A DNA stretch of 25,073 bases from Chrysophaeum taylorii. Lineage: Eukaryota; Sar; Pelagophyceae; Pelagomonadales; Pelagomonadaceae. The stretch spans positions 1 to 25,073 of the forward strand of contig JAQMWT010000369.1 of assembly GCA_029834535.1 (NCBI GenBank), given 5' to 3'. Each line of letters starts with the position of its first letter. Position 1 is the stretch's first letter. The notes beneath the pieces were generated by a model. The model ran no database searches. It was not told the DNA's origin and worked only from the letters and a program-made list of their open reading frames with translations. Shown here in pieces: positions 16,557 to 24,728 of the stretch. Both the position numbers and the translations under genes were made by a program.

Positions 16557-16776
16557 ACACCTCACGCCATCACGAAATCGGACAATCAAATGAGGGTAAT
16601 AGCGAGAAGACAGCAAGAAAGCAATACAAATGCCTGGTGCGTCGGGTTCAGTGGAAGCGCAGTTGAGGATGTCAAGATGACACCCCCCCCCTAATTGGAA
16701 GGTCAGTACCAGAGCAACAATCAGGGTAAGTCAGGTGGCAGGCAGGCAAGTGGGGGGGATGGGCGTTACTGTCACA

Positions 16777-17203
16777 CGTCTGCTCCTCCTTCGGCGTGAG
16801 CGACATCCGGTCCGAGCGAGTGTGCGTCGCGGCTGTTTCATCAAACAAAACACGCTCCTTCAGTCTATCGTCGAGCTGTCTCCAGGTGGTCGGTCATGCA
16901 CTTCTTGGCCCCTACCCCTTCCTCATCGCAATACGCTGAGGCCTCCGCGAAGACTTTCTGCTGCTGGCGTTTCTTTTCTGCGTCCAACGCAGCCGTTATC
17001 TTGTTGAAAACTCGCTTCGGAGCCGTTTTTTCTCGCTGCCGCTTCTCCCGGGCTGTCATAGGGGACCGCCCAGGCTCCTTCCGTGCCTTGGGGGGCTTCG
17101 CCACCATCGGCTTGGCTCTGGAGGCCTTTCTAGCTGCGGAAGCTGAGTTTCGAAAGAGCGGGTAATTTTTAGTGTCGGGTGACTTTTAGTGTCGACCAGC
17201 CTG
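16777..17203 (-). pseudogene. unidentified basic coding fragment
   Basis: On the minus strand the frame 17107-16865 gives 80 codons: strongly basic at first (KPPKARKEPGR, TAREKRQREKTAPKRVFNKI), then a helical stretch (LDAEKKRQQQKVFAEASAYC) and CDEEGVGAKKCMTDHLE. The phase is open further upstream to about 17165. After a one-base shift near 16870 it continues as QLDDRLKERVLFDETAATHT up to the LTR border at 16776. It looks like real protein cut by gypsy-B or by rearrangement. I do not recognise the family; a DNA-binding N-terminus of a transposase or host factor is possible. No continuation is visible on the far side of gypsy-B. Confidence 0.4.
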
Positions 17204-17726
<523 letters not shown>

Positions 17727-18054
17727 GGCGAATTCTAGGGGCTACCTGGCGGTGCCTTCGAATCCTGGCTCGCCGATCGCGTCCGTGCCCTTGGTGGGAT
17801 CACTGGACGAGGATGGCCGTTCTCCCGCCACGCGACCACAAACAACTTCCGTGCCTGGTCCTCTCAACTTGAGGATCGGCTGTTGCTTTATGATCGAGGA
17901 TAATCGAAAATCAGAAATCAGGGTGACATGCGTCACGGAAAAGGAAGATGATGTCATAGAGAACACTGACATCATCGGAACGGAGTAGGGTGCCCCTGAC
18001 AAGGGGGGGCCCTAGAAGAGGGGTAAGCCTGAGGAGGCGGAAGTTGCCGCTACA
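17727..18054 (-). repeat. gypsy-C 3' LTR (left end uncertain)
   Basis: Starts TGTAGCGGCAACTTCC at 18054 on the minus strand, directly after a purine-rich tract and 40 bases downstream of the polyprotein stop. Gypsy-B has the same arrangement. The left boundary is not proven because the second LTR lies outside the window; it is bounded by the helicase repeat at about 17726. Sequence similarity to the gypsy-B LTR is not obvious. Confidence 0.55.
17947..17976. promoter_or_regulatory. inverted repeat in gypsy-C LTR, CRE-like half sites
   Basis: GATGATGTCA and its exact complement TGACATCATC separated by ten bases. Each arm contains TGACATCA or its complement, close to the bZIP site TGACGTCA. It sits in the U3-like part of the LTR, where enhancers are expected. 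The regulatory role is inferred. Confidence 0.35.
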
Positions 18055-18068
18055 GGACTCCCCTGGTA
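18055..18068 (-). promoter_or_regulatory. gypsy-C polypurine tract
   Basis: Minus strand TACCAGGGGAGTCC immediately before the TGT that opens the LTR. It parallels AAGTAGGGGGCTCC in gypsy-B. Confidence 0.6.
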
Positions 18069-18094
18069 AGAATTCGAGCTGCCCCAGCGAGGTG

Positions 18095-19987
18095 CTAGCG
18101 CGAGGAGCGCGGCTTCGCCTTACGAGCATCTCGTGAACGAATCTTCTGGTAAACGCGGGTGATGATCGGTTCAGGAACTCGACCACTGCGTAAAGTAAAC
18201 TTGGGGACCAACACGTCAATCTCGTGCGGAGCGAAATCCGTGACACAAGGAGTTGTGTTGGAGGAAATTCGGGACTTGTCGGTGAAACTTCGACCTTCAA
18301 CGTCCTTGAACTCGGGCTTGAGCTTGCGGTGTGAAAGGTGAGAGGTCGGCTTGAAATAAGCGACATCATCGTTCGGACCCAAATCGGAATAGAAATGTAG
18401 AGCAACACGATCATTTTGGTAATCGTAAGGCTCGTAAACCTCAGGAACATAAATCTTCTTGCGCCAATCGGAGCGCTTCCGGTCAGGAATTCGGAAAACA
18501 ACAAACTTACCGTGCTGATAATCATCACGGAAGGTTTCTTCGGGTTTGCGGATGGTTTGATCAACAATCGGAGGTACCATCACAGGCGTGATCTGACTTA
18601 CATGAACACGCCGCTCTTCGGGCGGCGAGTCGAGAGACTCAATCCTATAGGTGACCGGGGAGAGGCGTTCCTTGATAATAAACGGCCCTCGCCATTCCGG
18701 TCGAAGTTTGTTCTGAAGGAAAGGGATGTAGAGCAAAACGTGCGATCCTTCCTTGTATTCAACATCAACATGATCAGCATTGTAAGCCAATCGCTGTTTC
18801 TTCAAAGCTTTATCACGAGCTTCGCGGACGATCTTTGTATAATATTTCAATCGTTCGCGAGTCTCGGCGACTGCATCAGAGCGAGTCTTCGGCAATAATC
18901 GTGTATCAAAATCCATGAGCGTGTAGTCAGTCGGCAGCATCGGCTGACGGTTCAGGCGCAGCATAAAGGGAGAAATCTGCGTGCCTGGAATAAACTTGCG
19001 GTTGTAGCAAAACGCAATATAATGAGCAAAGTCAGGCCAATCCGTGATGTTCCGGCCTTGAAGGCAAGCACGGAGGAAGGCCTTGATAAGTCGGCTGGCA
19101 CGCTCAGCCGGGTTCGACTGGGCATGATAAGGAATCGTAGTTTGGTATCGTATGATAAAGAGATGGCAAAACCCGCGCATCAACTTGTTCACGAACTCTT
19201 TACCGTTGTCGGTACGAATCATCTGGGGCAAGTAGCCCTTGAGGAGAATGTTAATGACAAAAGACTCAAGGACAGACTCAGCAGTCTTATCGTTCAAAAC
19301 ATCCAGAATCAAGAAATGCGAGAACGGATCAAAAAATACTAGAAGATACGTCTCGGGACCAGCGCTGGGCAAGGGTCCAAATAAATCCATGCAAAGAACA
19401 GCACCATCACCATCGTAGACGGGCTGCTGCAAGAGTCCATCTCGTTTCGGCTCAGGCGTACGAGCTTTCTGACAAACTAAGCATTCAGCAATGAAGACTC
19501 CAACTTCGTTCGACATGTGAGGCCACCAAAATCGTTCTTGGATAGCCTGGACGGTACTGTGACGTCCCATATGACCACCGTTAACCGGAGTGTCATGATA
19601 GAGTCGAATAATGCGTTTGCGCAACGTAGCAGGTGCAACAATCATCGGGTGCGAATCAGCAGAAATGCGGTAAAGAACATCTTTAACGACTTCGAATCGT
19701 TCGTTCGCTCGGGAACGTCGCGGCGTCTGACCTTGGGCCATTCGGTAGCGAATATCCTCGCAAGTAGCATCAGATTCTTGCTCACGTGCGATCTCAGCGA
19801 GCGTCATATTATCGGGTATCTTATCGATATAATCTTTGTAAGCGGCTGCGTCCTTGAAGATCTGTGGCTCATCACGCGCACGGTTCTTCCGACGTTGTCT
19901 CGTAGCGTGAGACGTAGCCAATTTCATCGGATCCTTTTCAGGGTCTTCGTCTTCGTCTTCCGGCAGTTCGGTCGTAATAAACGACAT
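18095..19987 (-). CDS. gypsy-C integrase and C-terminal tail (polyprotein part 3)
   Basis: A 630-codon frame. Residues 131-172 are the HHCC zinc finger (H131, H139, C169, C172; FWWPHMSNEV between). The catalytic core has CMDLFGP (Asp 201), RTDNGKEF (Asp 260) and NPAERA (Glu 295), so the D,D-35-E triad is complete. LRPEWRGPFIIKERLSPVTY (428-447) is the GPF/Y-type module. Residues 488-540 (YQHGKFVVFR, IYVPEVYEPYDYQNDRVA, LHFYSD) form an extra conserved module, also present in gypsy-B and in the fragment at 6283, whose alternating pattern suggests a small beta-barrel reader of the chromo/Tudor kind; this is inference. The Met at 19987 overlaps the stop of the RNase H frame (TAATG), so it was probably joined to it. 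Its product would integrate the cDNA. Confidence 0.9.
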   Translation of the reverse strand: MSFITTELPEDEDEDPEKDPMKLATSHATRQRRKNRARDEPQIFKDAAAYKDYIDKIPDNMTLAEIAREQESDATCEDIRYRMAQGQTPRRSRANERFEVVKDVLYRISADSHPMIVAPATLRKRIIRLYHDTPVNGGHMGRHSTVQAIQERFWWPHMSNEVGVFIAECLVCQKARTPEPKRDGLLQQPVYDGDGAVLCMDLFGPLPSAGPETYLLVFFDPFSHFLILDVLNDKTAESVLESFVINILLKGYLPQMIRTDNGKEFVNKLMRGFCHLFIIRYQTTIPYHAQSNPAERASRLIKAFLRACLQGRNITDWPDFAHYIAFCYNRKFIPGTQISPFMLRLNRQPMLPTDYTLMDFDTRLLPKTRSDAVAETRERLKYYTKIVREARDKALKKQRLAYNADHVDVEYKEGSHVLLYIPFLQNKLRPEWRGPFIIKERLSPVTYRIESLDSPPEERRVHVSQITPVMVPPIVDQTIRKPEETFRDDYQHGKFVVFRIPDRKRSDWRKKIYVPEVYEPYDYQNDRVALHFYSDLGPNDDVAYFKPTSHLSHRKLKPEFKDVEGRSFTDKSRISSNTTPCVTDFAPHEIDVLVPKFTLRSGRVPEPIITRVYQKIRSRDARKAKPRSSR

Positions 19988-20685
19988 TATGAAGTGGCAG
20001 CCAGAGACGGGAACTCCTCGGTCATCAACAGGTCGGGAAGCTCTTGGAACACTAAATACGCGTGGTTCAAAGGTTCTCCAAACTCGTCAGTCTCGATGAC
20101 ATGATCTATCGGGTTGCGGGAGAGACAGTCAGGGATACTCATTCCCGGTGACTTTCCCGGCTTGTAACCAAGTTCAGGGTCAAAATTGGCGAGGCGCATC
20201 GCCCAACGAGCAAGCTGCCCAGACGAGTGCGTCGCCTTACGTAAAAACGTCAAATTTCGGTGATCGGTCTCCAAAACAGTCCGGTGCCCTTCGATGTAGG
20301 CTCGAAAGTGCTCTAGAGAAAGTATAACTGCCAGCAGCTCTAGCCGACGGGGCTCATAATTCCGCATCTCCTTCGGCACAGCTCGGCTCCAGTATTCAAT
20401 TACTCGTTCTTCTCGAGTCACTCTTCCGGCATCGTCCTTGACTTCGACAATCTGGAAGAGATATGCTCCAAGTCCATCCTTGGAAGCATCGGATCGGATC
20501 TGAAAAGGCAGATCATAATCGGCGTGGTAGACTCCACGGGAATCAACCAAAGCTTCAATAATCGTATCCCAAGCTTTCTGACACTCGGGCGTCCACTCGA
20601 ACTTTACACCTTCGAGGCATAATCGTCTCAACGGTTCCACAATCTTCGAGTAGCCCTTCACATATCGCCGGCAATAATTACTCAT
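19987..20685 (-). CDS. gypsy-C RT thumb/connection and RNase H (polyprotein part 2)
   Basis: A 232-codon frame starting within the RT connection (SFIGMSNYCRRYVKGYSKIV reads through the Met). RNase H residues: IRSDASKDGLGAYLFQ (Asp 66), RRLELLAV (Glu 116), ETDHRNLTFLR (Asp 141), then SGQLARWAMRL and GKSPGMSIPDCLSRNPI, typical of Ty3/gypsy RNase H. The start codon is an artefact of a frame break near 20723. The homologous segment is joined to RT without a break in gypsy-B. It ends FPSLAATS with TAA overlapping the ATG of the next frame. Confidence 0.9.
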   Translation of the reverse strand: MSNYCRRYVKGYSKIVEPLRRLCLEGVKFEWTPECQKAWDTIIEALVDSRGVYHADYDLPFQIRSDASKDGLGAYLFQIVEVKDDAGRVTREERVIEYWSRAVPKEMRNYEPRRLELLAVILSLEHFRAYIEGHRTVLETDHRNLTFLRKATHSSGQLARWAMRLANFDPELGYKPGKSPGMSIPDCLSRNPIDHVIETDEFGEPLNHAYLVFQELPDLLMTEEFPSLAATS

Positions 20686-23600
20686 GCCGATGAAAGAGCG
20701 TATCTGGGTCTTCGGGAAGTATTCGGTAAAGTACCTGGAATCGGCATCTTCGGCAGTGCTTCCAGCGTCTTCGGATTCGGCTTCAAGCCTTCTGGGGTAG
20801 AAATGTGTCCCAGAAATTCTATATCATCCTTGAGAAGGTGGAACTTCGCGGTTCGACCGCTGTACCCTCTCTGTGCCAAATGACACATCACTTCGATCAA
20901 AACTTGTAAATGTCGATGAAGATCGTCGGATCCCATCATAATATCGTCAACAAACGCAACCAAGTCTTGATACATCCATTTCGAAAGGTCGCTCGCCATT
21001 TGCTTGCAGAAAAGAGCTCCGGCCGTCTTCACACCTAGAGGTAATCGCAAGAAACTGTGAGCGCCAAGTGGGCTAACCATCGTGACAGCGTCCTGCGCTG
21101 CCGGATCCAAACGAAGGTTGTGGTATCCCCATCTAATATCAATGCATGTCCGCCATCGTCTCATCGCGAGAAAGGCTAAAGCATCATCTTGTCGAATGTT
21201 TGGCCAACTGTCATTGACCAATTGATCGTTGAGCTGACGTAAGTCAACTGCAGCACGGAACGCGTTTGACGTTCCAATCTCAGCTCCTTTCTTCGGAAGC
21301 ATCAACACAGGAAAGCCCCAAGGTGAGTTGGCCGGACGAATGACTCCATCCCGGCACCACTCGCTGATCTGCTTGCGGAGGCAATCGAGCTTCGCAGGCG
21401 TCAATCGGTAGGGCGTCATCTTTATCGGTCGCGGATTCGCGTCTTTGAATCGTAGAGACACAGGAGGCGAGTCCACAGGTCTCATAATCGGGTCGAAAAA
21501 GGCCCAAGAATATTGCACACAGTGACGGAGCATCAGTTTCGCCTCGTCATCTAAGTGCGGATTGTCAGGAATTCCCAGCTCCTGCACAACCTTGTCAACT
21601 TCTTCCTTCGTAGGAATTTTAACTTTCATTGCTTCGTTGTCCTTGACATGCTCTGGAGTCTGCGGCAGTGGTGCACCCTCGGCATCGCGCGGCGCATCTT
21701 TCCATGGCACATCGAACTTTTTCTCGTATTTTAGTTTCACTTCCGGGTGGCTTTTGTTGATCCTCTCGCCTTTGACACGAACACTCGGCTCGCTCTTAAT
21801 TTTCGGTTCCCGATCTCGCTCAGGATCTGGCGGAACGTCTAAATTTGGTTCTCGGGGGGGCCCAGCAGAAGAAGCATGAGACGTCCCCGGCTCATCTGTT
21901 GCAGGCGGAATCAACGGTACCTCTGGAGGTTTCCATTTGGTGAGATCTTGAAGATCATCATTCGACACCCATCTTACGACACGTGTGCGCGTGTTTAACA
22001 GCGGAACTTGTACGTGACGACGGGTGGTTTCGTCAATTTGCAAATAATAATCAAACGGTCGGTCTGCAGGACTCAACGCTGACGGCAAAGCTTCGCCGCT
22101 CAGGTGAAATTCCCTGGTCACAGAGTTGTGCAGATCGAGCACTAATAAAGCCATCGTGTCAGGTGGCACGACGGACGCCAAGTGTTTCGACGAGGTCGTC
22201 CTGGAGAAGCCGGCCCAATCAAAATCAGGGGACATCGTCAGCAACTCCGAAGTCATTTCCAGATTCAGAGATCTGTAATCGGAACGGTGCGGTCCTACGC
22301 GAAGCGGGACACGCGTAACAGTATAAGCTGCGTCTGTCGCGGCTCGTGATGATCCTAAATTGTTCATCTGAAGTAAATGTCGTTCGTCGGCGTAGCCAAG
22401 TGCTGCGGCGAACTTTTGCTGCATATTCTTGCAAGTCTTTGGAACTGCGCGCAAATGGAGCGGATGGCTCGAAACCAACAATCGCACGCGACAGCTCATC
22501 AAACTAGGAGTTATGTCGCAAAAATTGACGACGTACACGTAAGGGTGCAAACGTGCAACGTAAGAAATAATCGAAGCCTCCTGCTCTATCAACCACATGA
22601 AGAAACCAGCCATCTTGCATAATTTCATCGTCCAGTGGGTAGCGGTAACTCCTTTCCCAACATCTCTGGAGGTCAAGTTGCATAGAGCGGAGTGTACGCA
22701 GGGTGGCGACGCGACACACATCGACGACGACCATTCCGCGTAGGGTAAATAAGATTCGATCAACCGTAAGGTTGTAACATAGCGACCACACAGTGTGTGC
22801 TGCACCACAGGAATATTCGGAAAGTTCTTGTGGTGGATCTGGTTGGCGGTGTCCGACGCATCGAGTGCTAGCACGACTCGAAACGACGCCCCACACGTTT
22901 CGTTGGCTCGTTGGAGACCTAAAGTACTGCCTCCGGCTCCACTGAACAGCATCACCACCTTGCGATAAATGATTGGAAGCCATTGAACCTTTTCATATCG
23001 GCGGCGGATCTCCGCTTCGGTGATCTCGCGGCATTTCTTTTCATCTTCTTCCGACCTTCGAGCGAAATCGTCGCTGCCTTCAGGTCGTTTGAGGGTGGAC
23101 TTGTCCGTCATAGCGGTCGTAGCGTCCTTCTGCACCGTGCTCAGCAGCATCGGCGGGGGAGATTCGTCGCATCGCGTCAAGTGACTAGCGACAGAAACGG
23201 TGAAAGAAAGGTTCCCCTTGTCGTATCCTTCTTCACATTCTTTCGTAAGTTCGTCGATCGTAGAGACGTTCAACTCATCTTCGTACCTAACGATATCACC
23301 AATCGCAAGGACTTCGCCTTGAGTGACGACCGTCGGCACTTCTTCCGTGGCAGTAACCGCCACCCGAGCAGCGGACCGGTCGTGCTCTTCGCAAGAAGAA
23401 CACATTCCTTCGACAACTCCCAAACTGCTCGTTCTCAGCAAACGTAGCGACGAAACCTGTCCTCTTTCCATAGGTTTCGACAAAATAACCGGTAGATTGT
23501 ACGTTCGACCGGGCTCGATTTGAAGCGTGCGCGCAGCATAAGCTATTACTTCTCGCGCGTCTTCTCCCGGAGCTGGGGAGAATGTGGTCGTAGCATGTCC

Positions 23601-24728
23601 CCGCGTAGCCAAGGCTACCTTACGTTCCGGCGGCGGGCTTCGGAGATCTTTAATCGTGCTCAAACGAGCGTAAACTCGAGTCTTGACCAGGTCGAGACTC
23701 TGCCGAAAGGCATCGTGTTGATGATTGTAAATTGGTACGGTTATCGGATTTCGATCGTAAATAGCCCGAAAGGTCACGATTGGTGCATCGACTCGTTCAT
23801 CCTTAACTTTAATCTTCTTGCGCCCGTAGACGACTTGGGTTCGACAAAAACAGATCCGATCATGGGGAAAATCCACGATGGCTCCTAAAACTCGTATATC
23901 GCGCCCTCCCAACAGGAACAGATAATTCGTATCGGCTACAATAGCGACAATGGGGGCAGCGAAGTCGTCGGCGAAAGCGACCCGAAGGGCGATCCAACGA
24001 TGGATCGTCGTCGTATTCAATCCTGATCCGTACAGCTTGCGCTTAATCGGAAGTTCGCCTTCATCGAAAATCAACTGATCTTTGGTCAACTTTTTGACCA
24101 TTTCTCGGCAAATATAAGAAACATCTGCCATTCCATCGACACCGATGGTCGTCGAGAATTTCGGTCCGTCACGATTCCTGTAGATGTGACAGGCTATAAA
24201 CGTTAGAGTACCCGTATCTAAACAACTGAGGGTAATCAAATCATCTTCGATCGTCTTGCCGTCTCGCGGCGTCAACGAAGTGTGAGCACATCGGGCTCTG
24301 ATTCGCTCATCTCCGGGGTTGGGCATCGATACCGCGGCTTGAGCTTTCGTATTATCTGTTGTTGGCGTCCTCGCCATAACGCTCGCGGCAGCCTCTTTAT
24401 CTGGCGGCTTCCGCTCTTCCTCCAAGACAATCTCCGAGGGAATAAACGCTGGTAGGGGATCCTGGTCTTCGTAATCCTTGGAAGCAAACCACCCCTCCCA
24501 TAAATCATTCATTTCGTCGTTCCATAATTCATCGGTGGATTCCTTCGTCGCCTGCTGATCCTCATCAGCATCGGCGATCGGTTCCGTGTCAGCTGCGGCT
24601 TTGAGTCTGCAGCTGCGCGGTTGTTCTGTGGCTTCTTTAGCAGAAATTCCGAGCTTTCGTCCACCAATCCTGCAGGTTCCACGTCGGCTCGTCTTCGTCC
24701 ACTTGAGAACGCTGCTAATCTTCTTCAT
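20682..24728 (-). CDS. gypsy-C polyprotein part 1: protease-like, C5-DNA-methyltransferase, reverse transcriptase
   Basis: A 1348-codon uninterrupted frame. Residues 190-295 are protease-like: GVDGMADVSYI at 196-206 where DTGAS is usual, then LLGGRDIRVLGAIVDF at 272-287, like the closing ILGxDxL segment. Residues 588-868 are a C5 cytosine methyltransferase: motif I LFSGAGGSTLGL (594-605), II VVLALDAS, IV ASPPC with catalytic Cys 677, VI IEQE (714-717) in place of ENV, VIII CRVRLLV (746-752), IX YRSLNLEMTSELLTMSPDF (818-836), X HLASVVPPDTMALLV (849-863). Residues 1082-1310 are Ty3/gypsy RT with CIDIRWGYHNL (Asp 1197), LPLGVKTAGALFCKQ and active site FVDD (1259-1262). A one-base frame break follows PIPGTLP near 20723. 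The first Met is tentative, since the phase stays open upstream to about 24855. Confidence 0.92.
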   Translation of the reverse strand: MKKISSVLKWTKTSRRGTCRIGGRKLGISAKEATEQPRSCRLKAAADTEPIADADEDQQATKESTDELWNDEMNDLWEGWFASKDYEDQDPLPAFIPSEIVLEEERKPPDKEAAASVMARTPTTDNTKAQAAVSMPNPGDERIRARCAHTSLTPRDGKTIEDDLITLSCLDTGTLTFIACHIYRNRDGPKFSTTIGVDGMADVSYICREMVKKLTKDQLIFDEGELPIKRKLYGSGLNTTTIHRWIALRVAFADDFAAPIVAIVADTNYLFLLGGRDIRVLGAIVDFPHDRICFCRTQVVYGRKKIKVKDERVDAPIVTFRAIYDRNPITVPIYNHQHDAFRQSLDLVKTRVYARLSTIKDLRSPPPERKVALATRGHATTTFSPAPGEDAREVIAYAARTLQIEPGRTYNLPVILSKPMERGQVSSLRLLRTSSLGVVEGMCSSCEEHDRSAARVAVTATEEVPTVVTQGEVLAIGDIVRYEDELNVSTIDELTKECEEGYDKGNLSFTVSVASHLTRCDESPPPMLLSTVQKDATTAMTDKSTLKRPEGSDDFARRSEEDEKKCREITEAEIRRRYEKVQWLPIIYRKVVMLFSGAGGSTLGLQRANETCGASFRVVLALDASDTANQIHHKNFPNIPVVQHTLCGRYVTTLRLIESYLPYAEWSSSMCVASPPCVHSALCNLTSRDVGKGVTATHWTMKLCKMAGFFMWLIEQEASIISYVARLHPYVYVVNFCDITPSLMSCRVRLLVSSHPLHLRAVPKTCKNMQQKFAAALGYADERHLLQMNNLGSSRAATDAAYTVTRVPLRVGPHRSDYRSLNLEMTSELLTMSPDFDWAGFSRTTSSKHLASVVPPDTMALLVLDLHNSVTREFHLSGEALPSALSPADRPFDYYLQIDETTRRHVQVPLLNTRTRVVRWVSNDDLQDLTKWKPPEVPLIPPATDEPGTSHASSAGPPREPNLDVPPDPERDREPKIKSEPSVRVKGERINKSHPEVKLKYEKKFDVPWKDAPRDAEGAPLPQTPEHVKDNEAMKVKIPTKEEVDKVVQELGIPDNPHLDDEAKLMLRHCVQYSWAFFDPIMRPVDSPPVSLRFKDANPRPIKMTPYRLTPAKLDCLRKQISEWCRDGVIRPANSPWGFPVLMLPKKGAEIGTSNAFRAAVDLRQLNDQLVNDSWPNIRQDDALAFLAMRRWRTCIDIRWGYHNLRLDPAAQDAVTMVSPLGAHSFLRLPLGVKTAGALFCKQMASDLSKWMYQDLVAFVDDIMMGSDDLHRHLQVLIEVMCHLAQRGYSGRTAKFHLLKDDIEFLGHISTPEGLKPNPKTLEALPKMPIPGTLPNTSRRPRYALSSA
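22125..22967 (-). other. C5 cytosine-DNA-methyltransferase domain within gypsy-C pol
   Basis: Residues 588-868 of the polyprotein, about 280 residues, compact for a C5 methyltransferase. All landmarks follow in the standard order: SAM pocket F-x-G-x-G-G, acidic residue of motif II, PPC nucleophile, catalytic Glu of motif VI, R-x-R of motif VIII, then IX and X (VVPP for the usual AVPP). The target-recognition stretch between VIII and IX is only about 65 residues. Motif VI reads EQE instead of ENV, also EQE in gypsy-B, so this is a lineage feature rather than damage. The domain should methylate cytosine in DNA using SAM. Activity and target sequence are unknown. Confidence 0.88.

Larger units (their letters stand above)
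7178..16776 (-). mobile_element. Ty3/gypsy LTR retrotransposon gypsy-B carrying a methyltransferase, nested with SINEs, a LINE and a helicase segment
   Basis: Two direct repeats in the same orientation bracket a minus-strand gag - methyltransferase - RT - RNase H - integrase - tail coding region. RT before integrase marks it as Ty3/gypsy. The repeats begin TGTG(G/A)CAGTAACGCC on the minus strand and end ...CTGAGAAA(A)CCA, i.e. TG...CA. A polypurine tract precedes the 3' LTR and a candidate primer-binding site follows the 5' LTR. Inserted inside are SINE copies at 7819-8181, 11062-11436 and 12494-13896 (the last split) and a LINE at 16263-16556. Removing these restores continuous homology to gypsy-C. 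The five bases outside each end (TGTCG and CGTCT) do not match, so there is no target-site duplication. Confidence 0.85.
16136..16776 (-). repeat. gypsy-B 5' LTR, interrupted by a LINE
   Basis: Begins TGTGACAGTAACGCC at 16776 on the minus strand and ends CTGAGAAACCA at 16136. Without the LINE (16263-16556) and one copy of its 22-bp duplication it is 325 bp, the same length as the left LTR. The about 9% divergence between the two LTRs indicates an old insertion. Confidence 0.85.
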
